Origin: Lacticaseibacillus suibinensis
GTDB lineage: Bacteria; Bacillota; Bacilli; Lactobacillales; Lactobacillaceae
NCBI RefSeq assembly: GCF_003946175.1
Contig: NZ_RHOK01000010.1
Coordinates: forward strand, 38,631 to 102,630
Direction of reading: 5' to 3'
Length of the DNA: 64,000 nucleotides
Shown: positions 25,628 through 36,696 of the stretch, one piece after another
Layout: each line of letters opens with the position of its first letter
Position numbering within the stretch: position 1 is the first letter of the stretch
Notes under the pieces: model-generated
Database searches by the model: none
Told to the model about the DNA's origin: nothing
What the model saw: only the letters and a program-made list of their open reading frames with translations
Translations under genes and position numbers: made by a program

Positions 25628-26866
25628 ATGACTGAAATCAGGTTTTTGAATGGACTGCAAACCATCGGCGGGAATATTGTTGAGTTCTCGCAAGGCGCCA
25701 GCCGGGTCATCATGGACTTTGGGGTGGCGGCAGATTTAACCGACGAGACGCCGGCTTCTGCCATCGCCAACGGTAAATTACCGAATGTCCCAGAATTATT
25801 TGGCTCGGCTGAGGATCACTTTGAGCATGAAGCGATTTTTATTTCGCATCTGCACATCGATCACATGGGCGCCTTGCAGTATCTAACCAAAGACATCCCC
25901 ATCTACCTGTCCGCCCCGAGTTTCAAGTTATATCAGACCTTGATTCAGTTGGGCATTGAGGCGCCAGTACCAAACCTGCATCCGCTTGCGTTTGAACAGC
26001 CGCTGACGGTGGGTACTTTTACGGTTGAAGGCTTTGCCTCCGACCATGACGAACCTGGGGTGATGGCCCTGCTGGTGGGCGACGGGCAGCGCTTCTATGC
26101 GCACTCCGGCGATGTCCGCCTCAATGGCCCGCATCGGGAGCGGGTCGACCACTGGGTGCAGGTGTTCCATGACAAGGGGCTTTCGATGTTGATGCTTGAA
26201 GGCACGACCTTTTCCTTCGATACGCCAGCCCCGGTGGAAGATCAAGCGCACCCGAGCGCCCCACTCACCGAGGCCACCATGCAAGCCAACCTGGCAGCGC
26301 TGCTCAAGACCTCCTCGCAGTTGGTGGTCATTAACCCTTACATTCGCAACTACGAACGGCTCGCGGCCATTCAACAAACCGCTCATGAAGCCGGCCGGAT
26401 GATGGTGTGGGAACAGCCTGAAGCCACTGTGCTAACGGCGATGACCGGCCAGCAGCCTGATGCCGTAATCGGTCAGACTGTGACCTTAAGCGACATTAAA
26501 GCAAACCCTGGCCATTATCTGTGGCAAAACGCCTTTGACCATCTGGATCAATTAGCCGGGCTACCAGTTTCCGCCTACGTGCACACGAATGGTGAACCAC
26601 TGGGCGATTACGATCCACGGTTCAACCAGCTCAAACAGTTTCTCGCAGAGCATGCCATCCCGCTCCATTTCCTCTCCTGCTCCGGCCACGCGCTGCGGGA
26701 AGACCTCGTGACGTTAGCGCAAATGGTCGCGCCCAAGGTCATTGTGCCATGGCACAGTTTCCATCCTGAACGCGAAGCCGCGGTGCTCGATGAACAAACC
26801 AGAGCCGAAATTCTTTTGCCGGAAAAAGACCTCTACTACACTTTAGATGAACCTGACCAGGAATAG
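25628..26866 (+). CDS. Metallo-beta-lactamase fold hydrolase, RNase J-like
   Basis: 412 residues. The zinc motif SHLHIDHMGAL (~75-85) and the later HSGDVRLNG (~162) and C-terminal HSFHPE match beta-lactamase-fold ribonucleases and related hydrolases. The region between (~200-370) resembles a beta-CASP insert but is short. A role in RNA processing is possible; a small-molecule hydrolase is not excluded. GGAGG lies 6 bases before the ATG. Single gene with its own terminator. Confidence 0.75.
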   Translation: MTEIRFLNGLQTIGGNIVEFSQGASRVIMDFGVAADLTDETPASAIANGKLPNVPELFGSAEDHFEHEAIFISHLHIDHMGALQYLTKDIPIYLSAPSFKLYQTLIQLGIEAPVPNLHPLAFEQPLTVGTFTVEGFASDHDEPGVMALLVGDGQRFYAHSGDVRLNGPHRERVDHWVQVFHDKGLSMLMLEGTTFSFDTPAPVEDQAHPSAPLTEATMQANLAALLKTSSQLVVINPYIRNYERLAAIQQTAHEAGRMMVWEQPEATVLTAMTGQQPDAVIGQTVTLSDIKANPGHYLWQNAFDHLDQLAGLPVSAYVHTNGEPLGDYDPRFNQLKQFLAEHAIPLHFLSCSGHALREDLVTLAQMVAPKVIVPWHSFHPEREAAVLDEQTRAEILLPEKDLYYTLDEPDQE

Positions 26867-26887
26867 ACAATATTAATATTTTTCTGA

Positions 26888-26947
26888 AAACCCCATTAAC
26901 CAATTGATTTGTCAATGTGACAAGTCGTTGATTAATGGGGATTTTTT
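26888..26947 (+). terminator. Terminator after the RNase J-like gene
   Basis: Long two-part stem: CCCCATTAA with TTAATGGGG and an inner TTTGTCA / TGACAAG, followed by TTTTTT. Confidence 0.85.
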
Positions 26948-27020
26948 GAGCTTTTTGCTTACATTTGGCACGTCAAAACGCGTAAGCTAGAGATGTTATC
27001 TTTGGCATAGGAGGTCAAAC

Positions 27021-28202
27021 ATGCTCGAAAAACAATTCTATGATCAACTCTTCGCCCATTCCTTCAACATCCCCCTCACCGTCGATTACGGTGAGCAGCA
27101 GAAGCAGTACGGCGAAGGCAAAAGCCAACTCACTATTCACATGCACAAGCTCATTCCAGTGAAGGACCTGCTGAAAAATGCTTCCCTGGCGCTGGGTGAA
27201 GCCTACATGCGTGGTGACATCGAAGTGACCGGCGGCGGCCCCTTCGCCTTGCAGCGCCTGTTAACGGCAGCCTATGAAAGCAGCGGCAGCTTCATGCGCA
27301 ATCCGAAGTTGATGCGCCTCATCCCCAAGCAATCGCATTCAGAAAAAAAGAGCAAACAAGACATCCAAGCTCATTACGACTTAGGCAACGACTTCTATAA
27401 ACTGTGGTTGGACAAAACCATGACCTATTCCTGCGCCTACTTCGACGATTGGGATCAAGACCTCACCTCCGCCCAGCAAAACAAAGTCGACCACATTCTG
27501 CGCAAGCTCGACCCTCAGCCTGACCGGCGCCTGCTAGATATCGGCTGCGGCTGGGGCACCTTGATGCTCACTGCCGCCAAGCGTTACCACGTCAACGTCA
27601 CGGGTATCACCTTATCGCAGGAACAATACGATTTCGTCACTGCTCGCATCAATGAGCTCGGCTTGCAAGACCACGCGCGAGTGCTCCTGCGGGACTACCG
27701 CGAACTCGATGACGGGCCTTATGATTATGTCACCTCAGTCGGCATGTTCGAACATGTCGGCAAGGAAAACCTGGGGCTGTATTTCCAGGACGTGGCCAAA
27801 CTCATGGCGCCCAATGGCTCAGCCTTGATCCACGGCATCACCCGGCAACAAGGCGGGGCGAATAACGCCTGGCTGAACAAGTACATTTTCCCTGGTGGCT
27901 ACATTCCCGGCCTCAGCGAAAACATCGACCACGTCATTGCGGCGGGGCTGCAGGTTTCCGATCTGGAGCCGCTGCGCCGCCACTACCAGCGCACCCTGGA
28001 GCTGTGGGACACGAACTTCAACGCCAAGCGCAATGTCATCCAAAAGCAGTTCGGTTTCGAGTTCACCCGCATGTGGGATCTATACTTACAAGCAGCCGCG
28101 GCGTCATTTGAATCTGGCAACATCGACGTCATGCAGTTTCTCGTCACCAAAGCCCCTTCTGGCACTGGGTTGCCGCTAACGCGGGATTATATTTACGGCT
28201 AA
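27021..28202 (+). CDS. cfa: Cyclopropane-fatty-acyl-phospholipid synthase
   Basis: Uses SAM to add a methylene bridge across double bonds of membrane lipids, a typical acid-stress and stationary-phase function in lactobacilli; 393 residues. The SAM-binding loop [11 protein letters not shown] (~172-182), MTYSCAYF and the helix with [15 protein letters not shown] are present. AGGAGG precedes the ATG. Monocistronic, flanked by terminators. Confidence 0.95.
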   Translation: MLEKQFYDQLFAHSFNIPLTVDYGEQQKQYGEGKSQLTIHMHKLIPVKDLLKNASLALGEAYMRGDIEVTGGGPFALQRLLTAAYESSGSFMRNPKLMRLIPKQSHSEKKSKQDIQAHYDLGNDFYKLWLDKTMTYSCAYFDDWDQDLTSAQQNKVDHILRKLDPQPDRRLLDIGCGWGTLMLTAAKRYHVNVTGITLSQEQYDFVTARINELGLQDHARVLLRDYRELDDGPYDYVTSVGMFEHVGKENLGLYFQDVAKLMAPNGSALIHGITRQQGGANNAWLNKYIFPGGYIPGLSENIDHVIAAGLQVSDLEPLRRHYQRTLELWDTNFNAKRNVIQKQFGFEFTRMWDLYLQAAAASFESGNIDVMQFLVTKAPSGTGLPLTRDYIYG

Positions 28203-28206
28203 ACAA

Positions 28207-28244
28207 AAACAAGCTGATTCGCGTATGCGAGTCAGCTTGTTTTG
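28207..28244. terminator. Terminator after cfa
   Basis: Stem AAACAAGCTGA-T-TCGC paired with GCGA-G-TCAGCTTGTTT, T-run on the plus strand. Confidence 0.88.
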
Positions 28245-28299
28245 GTTGATGGCCGCAGCCATGCAAGCCAGTTTGGGCTACCGCCTGCACTAGGCACAG

Positions 28300-28324
28300 A
28301 AAAAGCCGCCTCCGAGGAAGCGAC
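28300..28324 (-). terminator. Terminator after smpB
   Basis: On the minus strand: GTCGCTTCC paired with GGAGGCGGC (two G-T pairs), then TTTTT; 5 bases past the stop codon. Confidence 0.7.
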
Positions 28325-28328
28325 TAAG

Positions 28329-28802
28329 TTAATACCGTTCTTTCATCGCGCGGGCAATGTCACGCTTTTGGTCTTTTTGCTTCAGACTCTCGCGCTTGTC
28401 ATACAACTTTTTCCCTTGGGCAACCCCGACCAGCACTTTGGCATAACCGTGCTTCAAGTACATCTTCAGCGGCACGGCGGTGAGTCCTTGCTGCGTCAAG
28501 GCCTCCAGCAGTTTGCGGATTTCCTTTTTGTGCAAAAGGAGCTTGCGATTGCGCAGCGGATCGACGTTGAATTGATTGCCTTCTTTGTAAGGGCTGATGT
28601 GGACGTTGACCAGCCACGCTTCGTCATTGGTAATGCGGACGAAGCCGTCACGCAGGTTGGTTTTGCCATCCCGGACCGATTTGATTTCGGTGCCGGTCAG
28701 GGCAATGCCCGCCTCATAGGTGTCTAAAATGTTGTAGTCGTGCCGCGCTTTTTTGTTTTGCGCCAGCACATTGTCCGCCTTGGGTTTCATCTTTTTGGCC
28801 AT
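28329..28802 (-). CDS. smpB: SsrA-binding protein SmpB
   Basis: Partner of tmRNA in ribosome rescue; 157 residues, normal length. Motifs [19 protein letters not shown] and TEIKSVR, then the basic C-terminal helix ([14 protein letters not shown]). The ssrA gene is not in the downstream 130 bases. Follows rnr by 21 bases; RNase R acts with SmpB/tmRNA in clearing non-stop mRNA, so the pairing is functional. Confidence 0.97.
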   Translation of the reverse strand: MAKKMKPKADNVLAQNKKARHDYNILDTYEAGIALTGTEIKSVRDGKTNLRDGFVRITNDEAWLVNVHISPYKEGNQFNVDPLRNRKLLLHKKEIRKLLEALTQQGLTAVPLKMYLKHGYAKVLVGVAQGKKLYDKRESLKQKDQKRDIARAMKERY

Positions 28803-28823
28803 TGGTTCACCTTCTTTGGTTAA

Positions 28824-31196
28824 CTAATGTTTGCGTCCTTGATTGTGGGACCGCACCTGGTTGCCGATTGAATTGCGGAACGGCTTAGCCTGGCCAGTTG
28901 GGCGCTTAGCATTATGGCGCTTGCCGCGATCCGTCGGCTGATGGTCGTTCTTCGGGCCACGGTTATTGTCGCGGCGCGGCGCCCGACTCGGCTGCTTCGG
29001 CACCTCAAGGTCGGTGGTTGGCGTGTTGTCACTTGGCACCAGGGAAAAATCAACTTGGCGCTGTTCAACATCGACATTTTCCAACTTCACGCGCACGGTT
29101 TGACCAATGCGGAAAATGTGGTGCGTCCGTTCCCCAATCAAGGCCATTTGGCTTTCAAGGAAGCCGTAGTAATCGTCGGTCATGCGGCTAATGTGCACGA
29201 GGCCTTCCACGGTGTTCGGCAGGGCCACGAACATCCCAAAGCCGGCCACACCGGAAACCACGCCGTCGAATTCTTCGCCAACTTTATCGGCCATGAATTC
29301 GGCCTTCTTCAGGTCATCTACGGCGCGTTCGGCGTCGATACTGTGCCGTTCGCGAGTTGAGGCTTGAACGGCGATGTCAGGCAGTTTTTCGGCCCACTTG
29401 GTTTGCACGGCATCATCAGTGCCCTGAGTCGCGTAGGTCCGAATCAGCCGATGCACAATCAGGTCAGGATAGCGCCGAATCGGACTGGTGAAGTGGCAAT
29501 AGTACTTGGCCGCAATCCCAAAGTGACCGAGTGGTTCGTCTGAGTACCGCGCCTGCTTGAGACTACGCAACATCTTGACGTTGACCATCATCTCTTCTGG
29601 GGTGCCTGAGACCTCCGTGTTGACGTTTTGAAGCATCTTTGGGGTAATTGGCTGGCCTTTTTTAATCGGCACGTGCAGGCCAAAGGTGGCCATGAAATCG
29701 ATGAAGTCCTTGATGCGATCTTCATCTGGGGTTTCGTGCACCCGGTACAAGAATGGCAGGTGCTGGCGGTTGTAATGTTCCGCCACGGTTTCGTTCGCCT
29801 GCAGCATGAAGCTTTCAATCATGCGTTCGGAAATGCCACGCTCCCGCAGCACAATGTCGGTTGGGTGGCCTTCGTCATCAACAATGATCTTGGCTTCGTT
29901 TTCTTCGAAGTCAATGGCCCCACGGTGATGGCGCATCGCATACAAAATCTTGTGCATTTCGGCCATCAGTTCGAGCATTGGCACCAAGTCACCATATTCA
30001 GCGCGGGCTTCGGCATCCCCTGCCAGCACTTGGTTGACCTTGTTATAAGTCAGGCGGCCATGGGAGCGAATGACGGATTGATAGATTTCATGATTGACCA
30101 CATGGCCTTCCGAATCGATTTCCATATCGCATGACATCGCCAACCGATCAACATCAGGGTTGAGGGAGCAAATCCCATTGGACAACCGGAATGGCAGCAT
30201 CGGAATGACCCGGTCCACCAAGTACGTGGAAGTGCCACGCTTATAGGTTTCCTTATCCAGCGCCGAGCCTTCGGTGACGTAATAGGACACGTCAGCAATG
30301 TGAACCCCCAAGTGGAAGTTTCCGTTCGGCAAACGCCAAGCGACCACGGCATCATCGAAGTCCTTACTATCGTCGCCATCAATGGTGACCACTGGCTGAT
30401 CGGTGATATCACGGCGTCCCAGGCGATCTTCGGCGGTGACATGATCAGGAGTGTCATTGGCCTGCTTCATCGCGTCATCAGGGTAATCGACATAAATATC
30501 ATTGGCCAACACCAAGGACATGACATCGACGCCCGGGGTGTTTTTGTTGCCCAGGTTTTGGACCAACAAACCAACCATACTACCAGGCCGTTCCTGACTT
30601 GGATATTCGGTGATTTCAGCCATGATCATGTCGCCGAGCTCTGGGACAGTGCCATTGTCCTTCAGGAAAATTAGGTACCGCGCCAGCTTCTTTTCATGGC
30701 TGGTGACGGTGCCGATAAAGCCAGTGCGGGCATGTTCGCCATCAGATAGCGGGGCATATTCTCCGACCAGGCGGGTATTCTTATGTTCAACGATGCGAGT
30801 AACCGCCGCTTCTGGGCCGCGGGAATCGCCAGGCCGCGCTTGGCGCACAATCGTCACTTCAACGGTATCGCCATCCAGCGCAAACTTCGTGTTCGGCGGG
30901 GCGATAAACATGTCGTTGTCTTGGCCTTCTACGGCAACAAAGCCGAAGCCCTTTTCGTTGCCATGAAACACCCCAATCAACTGCTGAGGTTTGCCACCTA
31001 ACATGTAGCGGGATTCATCATTTTGGTGAATCAAATCATCATTTTCTAGTCCGCTCAGCGCCTGCACCAGAAGTTTAAAGTCCTGGGCATCGGTGAGCTT
31101 CAGTGCGCGATTTAGTGATTGGACAGAAAATCCGATTTTGGGATTCCGCCGAAAAGTCGCGAGTAGTTCATTACGCAAGTGGCCGACTGTGGTCAT
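28824..31196 (-). CDS. rnr: Ribonuclease R
   Basis: Processive 3'-5' exoribonuclease of 790 residues. Domain order: N-terminal winged helix (~1-60), cold-shock domains (~75-230), RNB catalytic domain (~255-580, with DDAVVAWR and HIADVSYYV), S1 domain (~630-710), and a very basic tail of about 70 residues rich in Arg, Asn, Lys. The start overlaps the esterase stop by 4 bases. Part of the secG-est-rnr-smpB cluster. Confidence 0.97.
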   Translation of the reverse strand: MTTVGHLRNELLATFRRNPKIGFSVQSLNRALKLTDAQDFKLLVQALSGLENDDLIHQNDESRYMLGGKPQQLIGVFHGNEKGFGFVAVEGQDNDMFIAPPNTKFALDGDTVEVTIVRQARPGDSRGPEAAVTRIVEHKNTRLVGEYAPLSDGEHARTGFIGTVTSHEKKLARYLIFLKDNGTVPELGDMIMAEITEYPSQERPGSMVGLLVQNLGNKNTPGVDVMSLVLANDIYVDYPDDAMKQANDTPDHVTAEDRLGRRDITDQPVVTIDGDDSKDFDDAVVAWRLPNGNFHLGVHIADVSYYVTEGSALDKETYKRGTSTYLVDRVIPMLPFRLSNGICSLNPDVDRLAMSCDMEIDSEGHVVNHEIYQSVIRSHGRLTYNKVNQVLAGDAEARAEYGDLVPMLELMAEMHKILYAMRHHRGAIDFEENEAKIIVDDEGHPTDIVLRERGISERMIESFMLQANETVAEHYNRQHLPFLYRVHETPDEDRIKDFIDFMATFGLHVPIKKGQPITPKMLQNVNTEVSGTPEEMMVNVKMLRSLKQARYSDEPLGHFGIAAKYYCHFTSPIRRYPDLIVHRLIRTYATQGTDDAVQTKWAEKLPDIAVQASTRERHSIDAERAVDDLKKAEFMADKVGEEFDGVVSGVAGFGMFVALPNTVEGLVHISRMTDDYYGFLESQMALIGERTHHIFRIGQTVRVKLENVDVEQRQVDFSLVPSDNTPTTDLEVPKQPSRAPRRDNNRGPKNDHQPTDRGKRHNAKRPTGQAKPFRNSIGNQVRSHNQGRKH

Positions 31197-31918
31197 AATT
31201 GTCCCTCATATTCTTTCATTAAAAATTGTTCAATATCATGTTCAAGCTGGTGATGCGCGCCATTCACGGTCAGCACGTGGTCAGCTTCATATCCCTGATA
31301 GGTCACCGGTGCTCGCTTCAGCGCGGTTTGCAAAGCGATGGTGCGCTGGGGGTCGATCATCGTATCCTGCAGCGCAGCGGCGATGAAAACCGGTTTGGTC
31401 AACCCCGCCAGCAGCGGCTGGGTACCAGCATTAAACTGTTCAATCGCGGCGAGTTGCTGCGTTAACGCCGCCTGCTGTGCCGCAGTTGGCTCAGTAGGTA
31501 ATTCCTGCCGGCGCCGAGTCGCCTTAAACCAGCGCCAAAAATTAACCGGCACGTTGCTGGTACCTGGCATCATCGGACTGGCAATGACGCCGCCTAAAGT
31601 CACCTGCGGCATCACTGCCAGCGCCCGCATGGCAAAAATACCGCCAAGCGAAAGCCCGAAAACGGCCACCTGCTCGGTTTGATTAGCCATTGCCGCCACC
31701 GTTGCTTCAACTTGGTCCCACCAAATCAAAGGCGACTGGCGCAGCAGCTCATCCGGGTCATTGTTTTCATGCCCGGCAAATACCGGTGCCACCACGGGAT
31801 AGCCTTGGCGGTTCAAAGCGTGCGCCAGCAGATTGACATCCGCTGGCCCGCCGGTATACGCATGGAGCAGCACCACCCCGAGGGAGTTAGCACCAGGTAA
31901 GTGTAAGGCTGCTTTCAT
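31193..31918 (-). CDS. est: Carboxylesterase, alpha/beta hydrolase (YvaK/Est type)
   Basis: 241 residues; nucleophile elbow FGLSLGG (Ser ~94), acid in AALQDTMIDP (~195) and histidine in EADHVLTVNGAHH (~225). Similar to Bacillus Est30/YvaK, which hydrolyses short-chain esters. Physiological substrate unknown. It sits between secG and rnr, as in many Firmicutes, and overlaps rnr by 4 bases. A terminator-like hairpin separates it from secG. GGAGGTGAGG precedes the ATG. Confidence 0.9.
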   Translation of the reverse strand: MKAALHLPGANSLGVVLLHAYTGGPADVNLLAHALNRQGYPVVAPVFAGHENNDPDELLRQSPLIWWDQVEATVAAMANQTEQVAVFGLSLGGIFAMRALAVMPQVTLGGVIASPMMPGTSNVPVNFWRWFKATRRRQELPTEPTAAQQAALTQQLAAIEQFNAGTQPLLAGLTKPVFIAAALQDTMIDPQRTIALQTALKRAPVTYQGYEADHVLTVNGAHHQLEHDIEQFLMKEYEGQL

Positions 31919-31930
31919 GCCCTCACCTCC

Positions 31931-31960
31931 AAAAAAAGGCCCCTGTTCACCAGGAGACCT
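31931..31960 (-). terminator. Terminator-like hairpin between secG and est
   Basis: On the minus strand AGGTCTCCTG pairs imperfectly with CAGGGGCCT, followed by a T-run. It would limit read-through from secG into est-rnr-smpB. Confidence 0.65.
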
Positions 31961-31963
31961 TCG

Positions 31964-32200
31964 TTAGTGGGCGCCAATATACACTAAGACGAGCGAAAAG
32001 GCGAAGAATAAAACGCCGAGGACCACGGTGACTTTTTCCATAAAAGCTTCGAAGCCTCGCGATTTTTGTTTGCCGAACAAGTCGGTGGCGCCACCAGATA
32101 AGGCGCTCAACGCATCTTGCTGTTTGCTTGGTTGCATCAAGGTCGCGATCACGATCAGAATTGAATCGATGATGAGTAAGGTTGTAAATAAACTCTGCAA
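31964..32200 (-). CDS. secG: Preprotein translocase subunit SecG
   Basis: Small membrane subunit of SecYEG, 78 residues with two helices flanking the conserved loop (MQPSKQQDALSALSGGATDLFG). The start is a TTG at 32200 with AGGGAGGG 6 bases upstream, giving the usual SecG length; an extension to 32251 is unlikely. Confidence 0.94.
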   Translation of the reverse strand: MQSLFTTLLIIDSILIVIATLMQPSKQQDALSALSGGATDLFGKQKSRGFEAFMEKVTVVLGVLFFAFSLVLVYIGAH

Positions 32201-32296
32201 GTTTTTCCCTCCCTTGCATAAAGTTACTAGCATTAGGTTATCACAAACCACCCGTCAAGGCTAGTCATCACAAGGAAAAACGCCGCGGCACCGCCG

Positions 32297-33859
32297 CTAT
32301 TCTTGGCCGGATTTTTCCTCTTGGGTGGAAAGCTTCGCCGCCAACTTTTCAATCTGCTGGCGCACCTGGGTCCGTTTTTGACTATCGGTCAAAAGCACCA
32401 AGGTATCACCGGCATGAATCACGGTATCGCCATGGGGAATAATCGTGTTTTCTCCGCGACGAATCGACATCAACAGCGTCTGCTTCGGCCAGGCAAAATC
32501 ACGCACCTGCATCCCCTCCAGCACACCGCCTTCGTAAATCGGCAGCTCAAGGCGATCCATGCGATGAATCGATTCGATTTGCTTCGGCACGGTCATCCTG
32601 CGCAGTAACGATTCGTAAATCGGCGCCCCGCCCAGCAAATCGACCACCAGATAAGCCACCAGCGCCAGCACCGCCATTGCCATCAGGTTGGTTAAGTTAC
32701 CGACCATTTCGGTGATGAGCAAAATGGCGGTGAAGGGGGCTTTCCCAATCCCAGCGAAATACCCCGCCATGGCAAAGATGATCAGATTCATGACATACTC
32801 TTGTGGCAATAGCCCAACATTGGCCATGAACACGGCGTACACCGCCCCAATCACCGCCCCTAGAGACAGAATCGGTAAGAAAATCCCACCCGGCAAGCCG
32901 GAGCCATAAGACACCATCGAGAAAATGAAGCGCACAGCGAAAATGGCAACCAAAATGCCCAGTGTGGGAATGGCATGGTTAAAGCCAGTGATGAGGCCAT
33001 TGCCCCCACCCAAAATGTTCGGGGCGACGACCCCAATGGGAATCACGAGCAAAAACGGCACCAGACCCTGGTACGCCCGCGGAATCTTGGTGAACCGATA
33101 CAGCTTGGGCATCGCTAGCAGCACCTGTTGATATAAAAAGCCCAACAACCCCAGCAGGACACCCAACAGTAGCAAATGCCAATACAGCGCCAGCGGCAGG
33201 GGCCGATTATACACCAGATGCAGCACCGGCACCTCACCAAACACATTCAGCGAGATGAAGTTCGCGCCGACTGCGCTGGCCAAACTGGTGAGCCAAACTA
33301 GCGGACTGAAGTTGTGATACACCTCTTCCAGCACGAACATCGTGCCCGCGATCGGCGCATTAAATGCCGCCGCTAAACCGCCGGCCGCGCCGGCCGCAAT
33401 CATGATGCGCCGATCACTGCCGCTGCGCTTGAAGCCATGGGCCACACCTTGCCCGACTGCCGCGCCAAGCTGAATCGAAGGCCCTTCTCGGCCCAGAAAC
33501 AGCCCCGGGCCGATACTCAAAATCCCGGCCACAAACTTTTTCCAGAGAATCGACCACCAGTTGAAGTCCATCTCCCCGGCCAGCTGACCTTCGACCTGGG
33601 GAATCCCAGAGCCAGCAATATTTGGCTCGCTTTTCAGCAGCCGCGCGACGATAACCCCGAGCACAATGCTCGCCAGCCCGATCAGCAGCAGTTTGCCGCT
33701 GGTCGGCTGGCGATAAAGCTGCTGCATCAGCTGCAAAATATGTTCAATCGCCCAGCGAAAAGTGGCCACCACGCCGCCGGTCAGCACCCCGACCAGCAGG
33801 CCCAAGCCCACAAAGCGCAGGCGCGTAGGATCTAAATGTTGACGTATTGCCTCAAGCAC
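32297..33859 (-). CDS. ClC family chloride/proton antiporter with TrkA-C domain
   Basis: 520 residues: a membrane domain of about 18 helices (~1-420) and a cytosolic RCK/TrkA-C-like domain (~435-515). Selectivity-filter motifs GSGIPQVEG (~84), GREGPSIQLGA (~124, gating Glu) and GIGKAPFTAILL (~372) are intact. A glutamate pair in FVLEEVYHNF matches the internal proton glutamate of antiporters, so exchange rather than channel activity is likely. GTG start with GGGGAGG upstream. Role probably in acid or anion homeostasis. Confidence 0.9.
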   Translation of the reverse strand: MLEAIRQHLDPTRLRFVGLGLLVGVLTGGVVATFRWAIEHILQLMQQLYRQPTSGKLLLIGLASIVLGVIVARLLKSEPNIAGSGIPQVEGQLAGEMDFNWWSILWKKFVAGILSIGPGLFLGREGPSIQLGAAVGQGVAHGFKRSGSDRRIMIAAGAAGGLAAAFNAPIAGTMFVLEEVYHNFSPLVWLTSLASAVGANFISLNVFGEVPVLHLVYNRPLPLALYWHLLLLGVLLGLLGFLYQQVLLAMPKLYRFTKIPRAYQGLVPFLLVIPIGVVAPNILGGGNGLITGFNHAIPTLGILVAIFAVRFIFSMVSYGSGLPGGIFLPILSLGAVIGAVYAVFMANVGLLPQEYVMNLIIFAMAGYFAGIGKAPFTAILLITEMVGNLTNLMAMAVLALVAYLVVDLLGGAPIYESLLRRMTVPKQIESIHRMDRLELPIYEGGVLEGMQVRDFAWPKQTLLMSIRRGENTIIPHGDTVIHAGDTLVLLTDSQKRTQVRQQIEKLAAKLSTQEEKSGQE

Positions 33860-33914
33860 AACCTAACCTCCCCAACTCTGTTTCCTTGCTTAGTATACAC
33901 CGCTACTCACCCGC

Positions 33915-33950
33915 AAAAAAAGCTTCACCTCGCTGCCGCGAAGTAAAGCC
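33915..33950 (-). terminator. Terminator after the MFS transporter gene
   Basis: On the minus strand GCTTTACTTCGC pairs with GCGAGGTGAAGC (few mismatches), then TTTTTTT. Confidence 0.8.
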
Positions 33951-33952
33951 TC

Positions 33953-35176
33953 CTATGCGTTTTGATGCCGCAGCGAGGGTTCGGTGAACCACAGCATCGC
34001 AAAGTTAATCAGCAGCAGCAAAGCCGTGGTAATGAACACCACATTGTAGTCGAACAACCCGGCCAACGTCCCGCCAAGCAGCGCACCAAACATATTGCCT
34101 AGCGCCTGGAAAGACTGGTTCCAGGAGAAAATCGCACTGGTGGCACTGGAAGGCGAGTTTTTCGTGAGCAAGGTTTGAATCGTGGGGAACAAGGCGCCAT
34201 CGGAAATGCCGACCAAAAGGCGTAACCCACCAAGCACGACGACTGAGGTCACAAAGCCTTGCGGCAAGTAGACCAGCACCGCAAACAAGTACCCTGCCAC
34301 CAGCACGCGGCCTGAACCATGGCGGTCGCCGTAAGCCCCTAGCCGTGGCGCCGACAGGATGTTAGAAATCCCTGGCAAGGCGGCGATGATGCCAGCCACC
34401 AAAGCATACAGGCCCTGGCTATGCATCAGTTCCTTGACGTACAAACTGATGATCGGCGCAATTGAGGCATTCCCCAACTGCACAAACATGGTGGACAGGA
34501 GCAGCACAATGATCAACCGCGGATCGCGGAACTGACCGAGCAAACCGGCCAAACCGCTTTTCCCATCTTTCTTCCGTTCCACCGGCACAAAGGCTTCGGT
34601 GACAAATAACCCTGAAATAATGCCTGCCAGCAGAAGCAAGCCCGCCGTGATAAAGAAGGTCACGCGAATGGAAACCAGCTGGGCCAAGACCCCACCAATC
34701 ACCGGCCCCATCAGCATGCCGGAGGTCGAGCCGGTGACCAAAGTGCCCAAGGCTTTGCCGGCATTTTTACGGGGGGCCTGCGAGGCAATCAGCGCCTGGG
34801 CATTAGACACGAACCCAGAAAACAACCCCTGCAGCGCCCGCAAGGCAATGAGCTGCCAAACATTTGTGACCAGACCCATCAAAAACATCGCCCCTGCCAT
34901 GCCGAGACTGGCTCGAATCAGCATGATTTTCCGCCCTTTGCGATCGGCTAAGGCGCCCCAAATCGGCGACACAATCGCCGTCACAAAAAAGGTCGCCGCA
35001 TAAACCACCCCTGAGTAAAAGGAAATCTGATTTTTGGTAAAGTCCCCCAATTGGGCAACGTATAGGGACATAAATGGCGTAATTTCTGAAAACGCAATCC
35101 CCGCCACAAACGTGCAGCCCCACAAAACAGAGAGGTTCCGCCGCCAAGGGCTCTGCTCCCGTTGCTTTTCGTCCAC
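33953..35176 (-). CDS. MFS multidrug efflux transporter (PmrA/MdtG-like)
   Basis: 407 residues with 12 predicted helices. Motif A between helices 2 and 3 is GALADRKGRKIML (~74-86), and a motif C-like GSTSGMLMGPVIGG lies in helix 5, as in drug/proton antiporters. Closest in pattern to PmrA/MdtG-type pumps; substrates are unknown. Monocistronic. Confidence 0.82.
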   Translation of the reverse strand: MDEKQREQSPWRRNLSVLWGCTFVAGIAFSEITPFMSLYVAQLGDFTKNQISFYSGVVYAATFFVTAIVSPIWGALADRKGRKIMLIRASLGMAGAMFLMGLVTNVWQLIALRALQGLFSGFVSNAQALIASQAPRKNAGKALGTLVTGSTSGMLMGPVIGGVLAQLVSIRVTFFITAGLLLLAGIISGLFVTEAFVPVERKKDGKSGLAGLLGQFRDPRLIIVLLLSTMFVQLGNASIAPIISLYVKELMHSQGLYALVAGIIAALPGISNILSAPRLGAYGDRHGSGRVLVAGYLFAVLVYLPQGFVTSVVVLGGLRLLVGISDGALFPTIQTLLTKNSPSSATSAIFSWNQSFQALGNMFGALLGGTLAGLFDYNVVFITTALLLLINFAMLWFTEPSLRHQNA

Positions 35177-35283
35177 GATCTTTCCGCCTTTCTGAAAACA
35201 CTAGTCTCTTAAGCATGGACGAAAATTGTGAATTTTTTGTGAATTTTTGGGCTTTGAACCGGAAAGGCCGCCCTACAGCCCAC

Positions 35284-35317
35284 AAAAAAAGCGCCTCACC
35301 CGCAGGTAAGACGCTTC
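35284..35317 (-). terminator. Terminator of the glycolytic operon
   Basis: On the minus strand AGCGTCTTACC pairs with GGTGAGGCGCT around a short loop, then TTTTTTT; 10 bases after the eno stop. Confidence 0.85.
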
Positions 35318-35326
35318 AATGACGAA

Positions 35327-36643
<1,317 letters not shown>

Positions 36644-36696
36644 TTATTTTTGCCCGAAGGCACTTTTTTTAATTGACGTTCATCACGCAGGCGTGA

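Noticed and set aside
26888..26947. Structured element similar to the family-2 repeats
   Set aside because: The stem ends in a T-run right after a stop codon and lacks the conserved blocks, so it is a plain terminator.
28203..28328. Possible tmRNA (ssrA) downstream of smpB
   Set aside because: The 126 bases between smpB and cfa hold only two terminators; there is no room or signature for tmRNA.
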